A DNA stretch of 30,366 nucleotides, from contig JASNJN010000442.1 in NCBI GenBank assembly GCA_030180075.1, positions 1 to 30,366 of the forward strand, written 5' to 3'. This document shows, one piece after another, positions 1 to 10,126 of the stretch. The stretch's first letter is position 1; the number at the start of each line of letters is the position of its first letter. The notes below the pieces were generated by a model. That model was not told where the DNA came from, made no database searches, and saw only the letters and a list, made by a program, of their open reading frames with translations. Source of the DNA: Mikrocytos mackini (taxonomy: Eukaryota; Endomyxa; Ascetosporea; Mikrocytida; Mikrocytiidae). Both the position numbers and the translations under genes were made by a program.

Positions 1-235
1 AACAAACGCACCACGCAAAAAAAAACCGAATTGAATAAATATAACAAAAACAGCTGGGTNAAAAANAATAAAAATAAAGAAAATAGGATAGTAAATAAAA
101 CAATCATCAAAATGCAAATTCCGAAAATTCCAAAAATATGAAATTTTGCTAAAATATCATTCAAAATTACAGTTTTACTGCTTTTTATTCTTTTAACAAA
201 AATTTAGTTTTAACCAGTTGCTATATTTTACATGG

Positions 236-894
236 CATATTTTAGAGGGAATCACTTTTTTAATATATAATAAATAAACATGTATATTTACTTGACATGT
301 AGATCTCAAGCTCATAAACAGCATGCTGGTCTCAGTTTTCAATTTATTTTGGTCGGGTTCCATAAATTTCTGAGAATCGACGATTATTTAGAGCTGAAAA
401 TAAGGCGAAAATCAGGCTTCCATCACATTTTCCCCCAAAAAATTTCATTTTCCCCAAAACAGGTTTCATTTTCCCCCAAATTATTTTAAACCGGCTAAAA
501 AATCGCAAAATATTCACAGATGATACTTTTTGAAATATATTGTATTTTCCGGAGGAAAATACACTAAACCGAACGCTCAGACGGTGATTTAACCGACACC
601 ACCTCGATAAACGGTCGGTTTAAAATTTGGAATTTTCCAAAATCCGAATTTTTACAATTTGAAATTTGGGGGAAAATGAAATTTTACGTGGTGAAAAATG
701 AAATAATTTGGGGGAAAATGGGATGATTTGGGGGAAAATGAAATCTGAGCCCGAAAATCAAAATGAAGATTATTTTTGAAAATTTTCAAAAAGTGGATAG
801 AAGATCAGCATTAAGAACGGCTAAAAATCAATATAAGTCATTTTGAACTGATTTAGACCTTTTCGTTTGCAAAAGTGATTTCCTCTAAAATATG
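236..894. repeat. Foldback element with iterated CCCCCA units
   Basis: A 24-bp outer inverted repeat (236-259 against 871-894, one mismatch) encloses arms made of an iterated 14-bp unit. CATTTTCCCCCAAA-type units lie at 426-439, 446-458 and 467-480. Their reverse complements, TTTGGGGGAAAATG, lie at 665-678, 707-720 and 727-740. The centre is AT-rich and no coding sequence is evident; the 69-codon frame at 280-489 is formed by the repeat itself. The architecture is that of a foldback or MITE-like non-autonomous element. The exact ends and target duplication were not identified. The 235 bases before it are AT-rich with no feature I can support. Confidence 0.65.
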
Positions 895-950
895 TAATTT
901 CTATATTTTAGTATCAAATCTACAGGTTTGCGCAGAATATTTTGTATACT

Positions 951-1042
951 TAACTCGACCTCTAATTCGAGTCGAGTTCGAGTTGCATTTTGTCTCAACT
1001 CGAAGCGAGTACTCGCCTCGAGCCGAGTCGAGGGAAACTCTA
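951..1042. repeat. CTCGA-rich self-complementary block
   Basis: This is a short GC-rich block of iterated, self-complementary GAGTCGAG/ACTCGA motifs in an otherwise AT-rich setting. It ends in GGAAACTCTA (1033-1042), the same terminus as the 1-kb element at 25781-26810. It is probably the end of a small inverted-repeat element inserted beside the retroelement fragment that starts just after it. The left end is not resolved. Confidence 0.45.
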
Positions 1043-1964
1043 GTCAAGAGAGACGCCGCCTGGAATAGGAATAATAGAGTAACTAAAGATAATGTAGTGA
1101 TTGCAGACATTGATTACACGTTCGATTATTTGAAAATGCAAGGTACTATTGATAATCATTCTGTTCTAGGTGAAACGACAATGAGCAACCTCCAAACTCA
1201 TTTAAACTCAAGTAGGGAAACCACTTCAGAGGAGGGGAGAAGAATAAATATACCAGAACAGAAGGTACTTAAACAAAGTACATTTGCGCCTAATTCTAGC
1301 GAGTTTTAAACTCTTTGTAAAAGAAGGAGCACGGCCGGTGATACAAAAGGAACGTCCAGTACCGTTCGCACTACGAAACGAGGTTAGAGACGAATTAAAG
1401 CGACTACAAAGGGAAGTAATCGTAACCATACATGAGCATTTTCGACGATTTCCGGACCCGACCCGACCCGAACCGAACCGACCCGAAACGGGTCGGGCGG
1501 GCTCGGGTCGAAAATCAAAATCATTTTGGTAGTAAAATTTTTGAATTTCTGAAAATTATTGATCAAAATAGTGTTATAAAAGTTGGTAAATCAACTTTTA
1601 GATTACAGCAAAATAGAATTATCCCTCCAAATATAGTTTATTTCACTTATCTAAATATTTAAATGAGTTTAGCAAGTTTAAAAGGCGATATTGTTCATAA
1701 TTTTGGTCTTTCGTGATTTGTTGAGAATTTTTGGCGATTTTTGGACCTTCTTCCGCCAGAACCCGACCCGATCGGGTCGGGTACGCTCATGTCTGATCTT
1801 AACTCCCTGCAAAAAACACCGAATGGGCTAGCCAATTGGTAGTTTTCAAAAGAAAGACGGAGGCATCCGCCTTTGCGGTGACTTCAGGGACTTAAACAAA
1901 GCGTTGTAGAATGATAAATACCCGATCCCTAATATTGAGGAATTGTTCTACAAACTAGGTAAAG
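1043..1964 (+). pseudogene. Ty3/gypsy pol (reverse transcriptase) relic
   Basis: This is the N-terminal part of a Ty3/gypsy-type reverse transcriptase in pieces. From about 1308 to 1424 the frame reads a typical RT entry with RPVPFALRNEV and DELKRLQREVI. After an inserted MITE (1427-1795) the RT resumes with EWASQLVVFK and then, one base out of frame, DGGIRLCGDFRDLNKAL followed by a stop and YPIPNIEELFYKLGK. These match the RT block around K-D-G-G-x-R and D-x-R-x-L-N; the catalytic YxDD region is absent. A polar stretch at 1043-1310 may be the upstream protease or linker region, in another frame. Breaks: a frame change near 1300, one just after the MITE, one near 1855, and a TAG near 1908. 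The relic ends at 1964, where another repeat begins. It is non-functional. Confidence 0.8.
1427..1795. mobile_element. hAT-type MITE with 8-bp TSD, inside RT relic
   Basis: This is a 369-bp non-autonomous element. Its ends are CATACATGAGC (left) and, read inward from the right, CAGACATGAGC. It is flanked by ATCGTAAC (1419-1426) and ATCTTAAC (1796-1803), an 8-bp target duplication with one mismatch, which is diagnostic of hAT transposition. Taking out the element and one duplication brings the two halves of the reverse transcriptase together at a conserved position. The subterminal regions are strikingly GC-rich iterations of CCCGACCCG with self-complementary GGGTCGGG. A related copy lies at 9198-9551. 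Confidence 0.85.
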
Positions 1965-2404
1965 TAGAGATTCCAACGGTAATACCGGTATTACCGGTAT
2001 TGGCGGTAATTTGGAATTTTTTATATCACATATTTTATAGGAAATAACATTTTTTTGGAAATTTTTATATCACCAAACTAGAACTGTAATAGACTTCATT
2101 CTGTGTATCAGAAGCTCATGAACATCACAAAGGTGCTGGATTTGGATTTAGAGTAATTTTTGGGATAATTTCGAAAATCATGACGACCAAAAATTGTCGA
2201 ACCTACTAAAATTTAATTTTATCAAAGTCTTAATACAAACTCGGAATTCCAAAGCCCACGCATATGTTAAAATTCGCCTAAAAACAACATATATCATTTT
2301 GAGCTATTTTAAAGACAAAAATTTCAATGTTATTTCCTATAAAATATGTGATGTGAATTTTTTTCATTACCAGTATCATGCTTCAATACCGGAATTTTTA
2401 ACAA
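1965..2404. repeat. Inverted-repeat element with ACCGGTATT motifs
   Basis: The element starts with TAGAGATTCCAA (1965-1976), like the TAGAGTTTCC terminus at 25781, followed by iterated palindromic ACCGGTAT motifs. A perfect 27-bp inverted repeat (2025-2051 against 2326-2352) joins the two halves, and CAATACCGG recurs near the right end. It interrupts the RT relic and abuts the pogo-like MITE. The reading frame at 2194-2409 is a by-product. The right end is approximate. Confidence 0.6.
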
Positions 2405-2406
2405 TA

Positions 2407-2715
2407 TAGTCAACTCCGGATACAACGAAGTTCGGGTATAACGAAGTCGTCAAAAATGGTCCATCTCCCTCTATAATTTTGTTCGGATATAACAAATTAT
2501 CGCTTATAACGGGGGTAGTTGAATTTTAACGAATATTGAAATTGAATTTTACGTCCTCTTAGATATTCCCAAAATATCAAAATTATGGAAATACATACTA
2601 AACGTATATATTCTTTGTTGGTATCAATACTTTTCCTAACAAACCCCTTAATTTGCCATAACTGAATTTTTTGATCGGATATAACGAAGTTTTTTGTTAT
2701 AAGCGGAGTTGACTG
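2407..2715. mobile_element. pogo/Tc1-like MITE with TA target duplication
   Basis: This is a 309-bp element flanked by TA (2405-2406 and 2716-2717). The terminal inverted repeats read TAGTCAACTCCG on the left and CAGTCAACTCCGCTTATAAC inward from the right, with further ATAACGAAGTT repeats inside both ends. Termini of the CAGTCAACTCCGNTTATAACG type with TA duplication are typical of pogo/Tigger-group Tc1-mariner elements. It carries no transposase and so is non-autonomous. Confidence 0.75.
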
Positions 2716-2717
2716 TA

Positions 2718-3784
2718 ATATAATAAATAAAACCGAAAACTTATGTATTTAATAAATTAAATATAGGGTTTTAGCTTTATTGATGTTCTAAATGCTTTAT
2801 ATTCTTTTTAAATAATTTTATTTTACAAATTTTAACTTTTAATTATTATGAAATTATCTTAATTTTGAGACGCTAATAATATTATCTTGTTTTAAGGAAT
2901 ATTTCAAAAGGAATGATATTTGTAGTTTGTTATCAATCATGCCTCAGCCATAATTCATCATGTTAAAATTTGTTTCAAATTTTAAATTCTATAGTGAAAT
3001 CGATATCTTCTAACTGACTAAGGTGAGATCCTAAATAAAGAGATGCTGATCAAAACAGCAGCGATCGCTTCTAATTTTTCAACATATGTTCGTAAATCCT
3101 TCAATTTACACATCGGACCGATGAAAGTATTAAAGGTCATCATTTACAAATATTGAAATCTCACTAAATAGTCAAAATAGACTCGGGAATGAAGAACAAC
3201 AATCTCTACCTTTCAAATAACTTTGAAGTTTAATAACAGCCGCCATAAGACAACATTTCGAAATAAAGTGTTTGAAAAGGAATGTGATAAAACTTTGAAT
3301 AGAAACAATATAGAAACTAGTATTACGAGTTAAAATTGATAGTTTCCATAATCATCTACCGAGTGGATGGGTTGTAAAATATTACAAGATATATATTAAA
3401 ACAGCGATTCAAAAACTTTATCACCCTGTTTATACATAAAAAGCAAGTTTACGAGAAGGTCGGCATACTTTTCAAAATTTATTCATTGCAAGATAACTGA
3501 AAATAAGAAACCAAAGACATGACTTATTATCGGAGATATGAGCAATCAAAAAAATCCTTCACTGTTTAACGAGATTACATTCTTTGAAATTTCATAAGTA
3601 TTAGTACAATATTATCAGGTTTTACTTTTAAACATACAGAAACCCAAAGTTTAACTGGGGAAGAATTGTGTTAGAAAGATTTCTAGGATAATTTTTTTAA
3701 TTATAGGAAATATTCTAAAGGTTAAATATTTTTAGTCATTTGGGAGCTGAGGAAGGTGTTTATAATATAGATGGGCATTTTTTA
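2718..3784. other. AT-rich stretch with no intact gene
   Basis: No open frame of useful length is present on either strand. In 3030-3720 the plus strand shows stretches that look protein-like but are broken by several stops (for example the phase read through 3350-3700). This could be a strongly decayed gene, but I recognise no motif and it may be chance. Confidence 0.3.
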
Positions 3785-4080
3785 GCCAGTCATTCGCTAA
3801 ATAGTTTTCGAGGTTAAAAAGTTTTTTGGCAAAATGGAGTATCTACTAATTTCCATTTTTTGGCAAATCGGCGATTTCGTCAAAAAACAAAATTTGCCAA
3901 AAACTATTTTTTGCCAGTCAATTGATTTGGCAATGACTAATCGTGTTTTTTGCAGTGATAACTTTAGAAGTAAAAAAACTCCTAAAAAAGATCTTTTTAG
4001 CACGTTCTTGCCAAATTCCTAAATGAGTTTTTCGCAAATTAAGTTCGGAACTGTTTTGCCAAAAAACCCGGATTGACTAG
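3785..4080. repeat. Small foldback element (GTTTTTTGGCAAAA arms)
   Basis: An exact 14-bp inverted repeat, GTTTTTTGGCAAAA, lies at 3821-3834 and 4054-4067. Weaker outer symmetry is seen (CCAGTCATTC at 3786 against CTAGTCAATC read inward from 4080). TTTGGCAAA motifs are iterated inside on both strands. The two opposed frames of about 65 codons over this segment reflect the symmetry and are not genes. The element lies immediately left of the MULE end. Confidence 0.55.
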
Positions 4081-4392
4081 TTTTTTAGACACAACGAAGA
4101 AACGTGGAAAAAAGTGAACATTTAATTCTCTTTGTAAATACTATATTTTTTATTGTTTGTATTTATTATTTAGTTATTTTATTTAATTAGCACAATCTGC
4201 TTCGTATTTTGTATATTTTCTACTCACAACAAAATAATTAACATAAAAATTTTAAGCCATATATAAAGTTGTATTAATAGAATAATTTAGTTAAGTGGTG
4301 TAGACGGTACAAAAACCATTGGATATAACCTGTTTACATTGTATTTGTAAATTTATTTTTTTGAAATTTTAAATTTTGATAAATGAAGTGCA

Positions 4393-6527
4393 TCCCCTTC
4401 TTGAAAGAGATCTCATCTCTAAATAATCTCTACACAGCCTCGCTACTTCTCAAATTTGTCATTAGATAAGGAATTTGACATTGACGTTAAAAAATCATAA
4501 ACTCCAGTATTTAGGAATTCTTTATGTCAATGACTAATCGCGACTAATCGAAATGTTATTGATATTTACATACAATAGGACAAATACAACTCAAATTACA
4601 GCATGCATACAGCATGTGGTAGAATTTATGATGTTTTTCTACAACAGACTTCTCCCCAATCATATTATCTAGTATTCATACTATAATAGGTGAATTGGGC
4701 GATGCTTTATACAAACGATTTAATGATGGGATAAACAATACTCTATTACTTATTCACACAGCCTGAAATATAACAGGAAGACACAAATAGGTTATTCTTA
4801 GGTAAATGATAAATGAAAAAATAAGAATAAGTATCAATATATAGCCGGTTTAGAATACATCTTCATTTATAACAACTGAGGTGTTTTCTAACGACAATGG
4901 AGGAGAATACATTATATAGGATATAGGAAAGGAAATATTCGACATATGATTAAGAACTTTTATCTTAATATTTACCAAGCAAATAAATAATTTATACGTA
5001 TCGTTAGTGACAAATTATATATTTGGATGTATTTAAATATAATGGTATTAACCTGAAAATCTTAATTTATAACTGTAATAAATAGTTGTTTTATTTATTA
5101 AATTCGTATTAAAGAAATTGAATCAAATAATAAATGGATAATCAACAATTTTAAGTAAATAATATTTAATGAATTTCAATACCACGTATATTTCATATTT
5201 AATTAATTATCATATGTTATCGATGCGGCCTAATCGATCTCTTTTCTTAGATTTGGTAACAAAACCATGCATGAACAGCTTTTCCTCTAACTGTGTATCA
5301 TTTTAATCTCTTCCTACAAATATCTTTACGATAAGCTTGTAATTATGCCTATCTGTCTTCACTTCATACAGATAAAAGCATGATATTGTATGAAAACTTT
5401 CCATAAACATGTAAATAACAGATTTGGCACTCATTAGAAACACAACTACTTTGTGTGTATGTAAAGCTTTGAACGTTTGTCTGTATCCTTATATTTATCC
5501 TCTGGTTATTCCTATATTCATAGAATAGTCCATTAAGAAAGTAAGCTTTGATTGTAGTCTTGTCGTTGTTAACTCATGGTGAACTGTAATATGCTGTATG
5601 GGATCGATTCGGTTGTTATGCTGGAATAAACGCTTCAAATTAGAAGGAAGGGCGAATCGACGCAATAATGGTGCTTTCAGTTTCTGTTTCTAAAATATTA
5701 AATTTTTCGAAACTATATATTGGCATGGCAAAGCAACGGTTTGATTATATGCCATCTATAAAGTCTCCACATCCATAGCTCTCAATACAGTACTGAGCCG
5801 TCTTATAAATTCTTACCATATTATTCAGAACCAACAAACTAACACTAAGAAACCGAATAACAACACCATATAGACGATATCTAACTACCACTACAATAAT
5901 TAGACACGTAATAATTCTTTGTTTATTACAATACAGCTTTTTATCCCATACTAGCTATATGAAGTTTGGCTCAACACTTTATAGTACAAGTTTCAGCAAG
6001 AATATTCCGTTATACAGATGTACAAATCAATAGCGATTTGGGATAGTATTACCGACGTTAAGATTGATAATGTATTCCCGGTCCTTTAATCGGGAAGTCA
6101 ATAAAAGCCCTTTATTATACTTATGAAAATCAGCACAACGAATATTTACCTTGTATGAAGAAGTGTTGATAGATGCCAATAGATGTTTATTGTAAGTATA
6201 TGAGCATTTGGTTTTCTATACAGGATATATATATACTGAATTACTAAGGAATAAGAATTAATGATTTAAACATATTATACAAAGGCGTATTAAAAGAATG
6301 TTATATAGAAATTACTTAATCAAGAACGAAATTGCGAAAACAAAACATAATTATGATATTAATTAATAAGAGAACATTGAAATATCTTATTTATATAATG
6401 GGGATGTTATGAATTATTCATATAATTTTGAAATGAAACTGTTGAGGTGAATTTCCATTTAAATTAAATATGGTGACAATTTCAAAGAAAACAATTTTGA
6501 ACGTATTTTATTTATAACCCATACTTA
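4393..6527. other. MULE internal region without intact gene
   Basis: This is 2.1 kb of AT-rich sequence between the left TIR and the 3' end of the transposase. No long open frame is present. It holds a possible minus-strand coding relic at 5210-5787 (listed separately); elsewhere I see nothing that I can support. Confidence 0.5.
5210..5787 (-). pseudogene. Possible decayed gene inside the MULE
   Basis: One minus-strand phase from about 5787 down to 5210 reads some 190 codons with only five internal stops. Its composition is more protein-like than the surroundings: a stretch with APLLRRFALPSNLKRLF, then FMESFHTISCFYLYEVKTD, and finally EEKLFMHGFVTKSKKRDRL before a terminal stop. Random AT-rich DNA would give roughly three times as many stops. 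No family is recognised. It has the same orientation as the transposase and lies downstream of it. It could be a captured host fragment, a second MULE gene or the remains of another transposon. Chance remains possible because competing phases also have open stretches. Confidence 0.3.
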
Positions 6528-8903
6528 TTAATTACGTTTTTGTTTTTTCATTTTATTTTTTTCAAATCGGTAGTTCTTTTCTTTCCCTAATTCCTTTTGT
6601 ACATTTTCTTTAATTTCGCTAATTTTATTACTGACTTCTTCGACTTTATCCGAAGTTTTGAATTTTGAACATAATACAATTATATCGGCAATGCCTTTAG
6701 ATAACTTCCTGTATTCTAGATTTATCGATTACTTGAAACTATTATGATCATCGTCGATGCTTTCGCAGAATAATAGTTTCTGCACAGTTTTAGATATATC
6801 CATACTGTTTAAACGTAAATATTTGGCCTTAGGGACTTGTTCTTTAGAAATATGGACCATTTGGGGTTGATCTTCGAAAGCTTCTTGTGTGACGTTAAGT
6901 AATTGTTTGAAGTTATTAGTGTCGTGTTTGTCGGATATTTGTTGAAACGAAGAATTAATTCCTGTATCTGTATTGGTAAATGCTAACTTCTTGTTTCTGG
7001 TTTTGGGCCTAACTATATCTAATCTCTCTATTTCGCCCTTTTCTAATAGATATGTCGCTAAAAAGTGTATATGTTTGCATAATACTTTTTTTGATAAGAA
7101 TGCTAAACATGAACAAGATACACTGTGGTAGCAAACGTAGCAAGAAGGGCAAATGATGCCACAGTTTTTGTCACACACCTGTGGCGTAACTATTCTAACT
7201 TTGTAGTCTTTAATTCTATAATAGTCCTTCGTTTTTTCTACTGAATAGCCCACCATATCTTCTATTTTCTTGTGAGAGGAAACCATGGCTTTATAACGAT
7301 ACCCCTTCTCTTCTATCCGGTTTGTGTAAAGTGATCTTATCTGTAATTTGAATAATTGAGTATCGTATTTTAATATTTTTTCTATTAATAAATCCAATCG
7401 GTTATTGCTGACGCGCTTGAGATATGTAGTCTTCAAGATATTGAAATTAGATTCCTGAAACATATTCGTGTTTACATAGGAAAGCTTCCTGTAAACGAGT
7501 GACCATCTTTCACACACTCCTCCATAGTATGTCATAAAATAAGAATAGAATTCCTCACAATGTTGCTTCGTATAGGAAATGAACTGGTTGAACTTCGTAG
7601 TAAATTCTTTCTTCTCTGCAATTAAGACAAGTATATTAAACATTTCTTTCACATTCGCGCGCTCTTTCGGTTCTTTGATTTTGAGAGTAACATTCCTAGT
7701 TATGGCCTTTTTGAAATGCCAGAAGCAATACAACCATGTTGGTGTTTTGCCAAAAGAAGCTGTAAAGGCTTTGAAATATTGGGGTGCCATATCTGACATG
7801 AAAAACAAAGTTTTAAAGCTTTTCAAAGATTTAACTTTTAATTTATCAAACAATAAAGTCATCTGTTCAGTGCTTTCAGAACTTGTTATACAATAAAAAA
7901 TGGGTCTGGCTTTCAATGAAGTATCAAGTACACTAGCAATTATAAGTTTGTACTTATAACGATTTGTTCCGTGAGTTGCGTCAATTAATAAACAGTTGTG
8001 ATCTTTGTTGTTTTCTAGAAAATCTATTTGATCTTTTGTTTGGAATAAAAGATAAAAATTTTGTTCTGGGTTATCTAAGGAATTGTTTGAGATATTTGAA
8101 AAAGAAAACCGATCTCTTTATTGTTTCTATATTTGTTAAGGTTTTTTATTGTACTTTTTCTATCTGATTTATCTAACTTACTTGTTATACAATACTCGTT
8201 TTTTAAATAGCGTAAATATGCCATCGTTATTAATTGTTTCTTTGAGTTAATTTCTCCATTTATAGAATCTACTAGCTCGTCATATATAATTCTAAGTGGT
8301 ACTTGATCTCTTATTTTCTTTATTATAAATTCTTTAATATTTTTTGGTAGCCTTAAGTCGTCAAACACAACACCGTGGTTGTGATATGTGTTGTATTTGA
8401 TGTTGTATTTTCTTTCACTTAGTCTTGCGATGGTATAAAAAGATTGACAGGTGTGACGACTGTTCTCAGAAAAATTGCAGCGAAAGTATGTTTTACAGCC
8501 TTTATAGGTTACTTTCTGCCCAGACGTTTGCTTGTAGTTATATAGTTCTTTAGTTAGGTGTTTGCGTACGAAATTTTCCATGTCTTCTTTACATATAAAA
8601 TTTTCTGTGTTATTGAATAAACTAGTAGTGTAGTTGATATGAAAAAAGTTTGAATCATTATTTCCTTTCTCTTGGTGTTTGTTTTGAATAGTTTTTGTTA
8701 CTATATCGTTTAGAATATCTGAAACGACCTTCTTTGATCTATGAGAAGACTGGCGTCTGTGGTTTGATAGAGATGGCTTTGTTTTGTAATATTTGGCGCA
8801 TAAAAAAACAATATACCAAGTTTGTATTCCTGTGGAAGTTAATTCTGTGGTCTTTGGACAGATTTAAATCATCCGTTTTGTATTCACAGTGACTGCACTT
8901 CAT
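6528..8903 (-). pseudogene. MULE transposase (C2H2-DDE-SWIM), three lesions
   Basis: About 790 codons. The ATG at 8901-8903 starts with a C2H2 finger, CX2CX12HX4H (C3, C6, H19, H24). A second finger (CX2CX12HX5H, ending near 8741) is read only if the A7 run at 8802-8808 is one base too long. Next comes a C-x9-C-x21-HxH zinc domain (about 8480-8375), as in FLYWCH/WRKY-GCM1-type MULE N-termini. Another -1 break lies near the A5 run at 8099-8103. The DDE core follows: IDATHGTNRYK (Asp about 7980), FMSDMAP (Asp about 7793), CFWHFKKA and GGVCERW (Glu about 7511). A SWIM finger CxCx9CxH lies at 7071-7115. An in-frame TAA at 6729-6731 is followed in the same phase by about 65 sensible, Lys/Glu-rich codons to a TAA at 6528. 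The nuclear DNA cut-and-paste role is inferred from the family. Both frameshifts sit in homopolymers, so sequencing error is a live alternative to decay. Confidence 0.87.
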
Positions 8904-9197
8904 TCATAAAATTTAAAATTTCAAAAAAATAAATTTACAAATACAACGTAAACAGGTTATATCCGATGGAGTTGTACCGTCTTCATCACTTAACCGAACT
9001 ATTCTATCAATAAAACATTATATATGCTTTAAAAAATTTATGTCAATTAATTTGTTGTGAGTAGAAATTATACAGAACACGAAGCAGATTGTGCTAATTA
9101 AATAAAATACCTAAATAATAAACATAAAATATTTGAAATATAAGATTTAAAAAGGGAATTAAAAGTTCACTTTTGTCCACGTTTCTTCGGTTTGTTT

Positions 9198-9551
9198 TCC
9201 CTACCCGAGCCCGACCCGACCCGAATCGGGTCGGGCGGGTTCGGGTAGAAAATATAAATTTTTTGGTAGTAATTTATCATGTAATTTCAAAAATTCTGTT
9301 AAAATTTACACCAAAATATGAGTGGATGTTCAAAATTTCTTAGACCTAAGGCCTCAAATACTCCATTGGGAATCTTTCCCACGTTTGCTTAATTACTGGA
9401 ATGTAAATCCGAAGTTTATATTATTATATTTTCATTATTTTCATGTTTCACGATTTGTTGAAAATTTTTAGCGATTTTGGGTCCTTCTTCCGCCCGAACC
9501 CGACCCGATCGGGTCGGGTTCGGGCGGTCGGGTCGATTATTCTCATGTCTG
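9198..9551. mobile_element. hAT-type MITE, second copy, left end lost
   Basis: This copy is related to the element at 1427-1795. It shares the CCCGACCCG and self-complementary GGGTCGGG blocks, the GGTAGTAA segment and the CCTTCTTCCGCC segment near the right end. It ends with the same terminus (CAGACATGAG read inward from 9551). The left terminus is missing: the alignment begins a few bases from the MULE end at about 9200. Confidence 0.7.
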
Positions 9552-10126
9552 GTATATACACTTAACAAATTATAGAAAATTTTTGAAAAAATTATTTATT
9601 TTCATGAAAAATATTTTCCCAAAATACGAATTTTTAAAATTTTGGATTTTTCAGATTTTTTAAAAATTTCGCATTTTTAAATCGTCTAAAATTTCTTCCA
9701 GTATGGTGTTTTACAGTTATGAGCTTCTGGGCAATTTTTTATGTGTCGATGTATATCCCACACTATATAACTCGAAAAAAGCGGGTTAAACTACCTTGAA
9801 TTTTGGGTAAAACGTTAATGCCACCCAGTTTAAACCTCGGTATTATCAACCGGTTTTAACCAGGTGGTTAAAACAGTAACAACTCTGGCGATACCTAAAA
9901 ATCTTCCCGAATTTATATAGATTTTGTGTCGAATTTCACCCAAAATATGTGACTACAAGTTTTGCCAAATATATTCCGAACCCTAATGATCACATTTATG
10001 AAAATTAAAGCAGTGGACCCCCTATTTTTGGAGGTATTATAAAAAACATTTAACCAGGGACCACTGTATTAATTTTTCCTAAATGGCCATTATTTTGAAA
10101 CTGGGTGTAAAATACAGGGTTATATT
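9552..10126. other. AT-rich spacer, no gene seen
   Basis: No coding frame. A segment around 9785-9885 contains GGTTAAA/TTTAACC motifs in both orientations, suggesting the end of yet another small inverted-repeat element that I could not delimit. Confidence 0.4.

Larger units (their letters stand above)
4091..9194 (-). mobile_element. Complete Mutator-like element (MULE)
   Basis: The element is about 5.1 kb, bounded by long terminal inverted repeats: left 4091-4392, right 8894-9194, roughly 300 bp each and clearly similar along their length. The outermost matching motif is CGAAGAAACGTGGA and the innermost is AATGAAGTGCA. Long TIRs plus a MULE-type DDE transposase place it in the Mutator superfamily. 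The right TIR runs into the transposase gene, whose ATG lies inside it at 8901-8903. The transposase fills 6528-8903. The remaining left part (4393-6527) has no intact gene. No 9-11 bp target duplication could be matched: the left flank is a foldback element, while the right flank is a hAT MITE lacking its left end, so the insertion site has been rearranged. Confidence 0.88.

Noticed and set aside
875-1309. 144-codon frame as one gene
   Set aside because: It fuses the CTCGA repeat block with the upstream part of the Ty3/gypsy relic; its start lies in a foldback end.
7579-7896. 105-codon plus-strand frame
   Set aside because: It is the antisense shadow of the DDE core of the MULE transposase.
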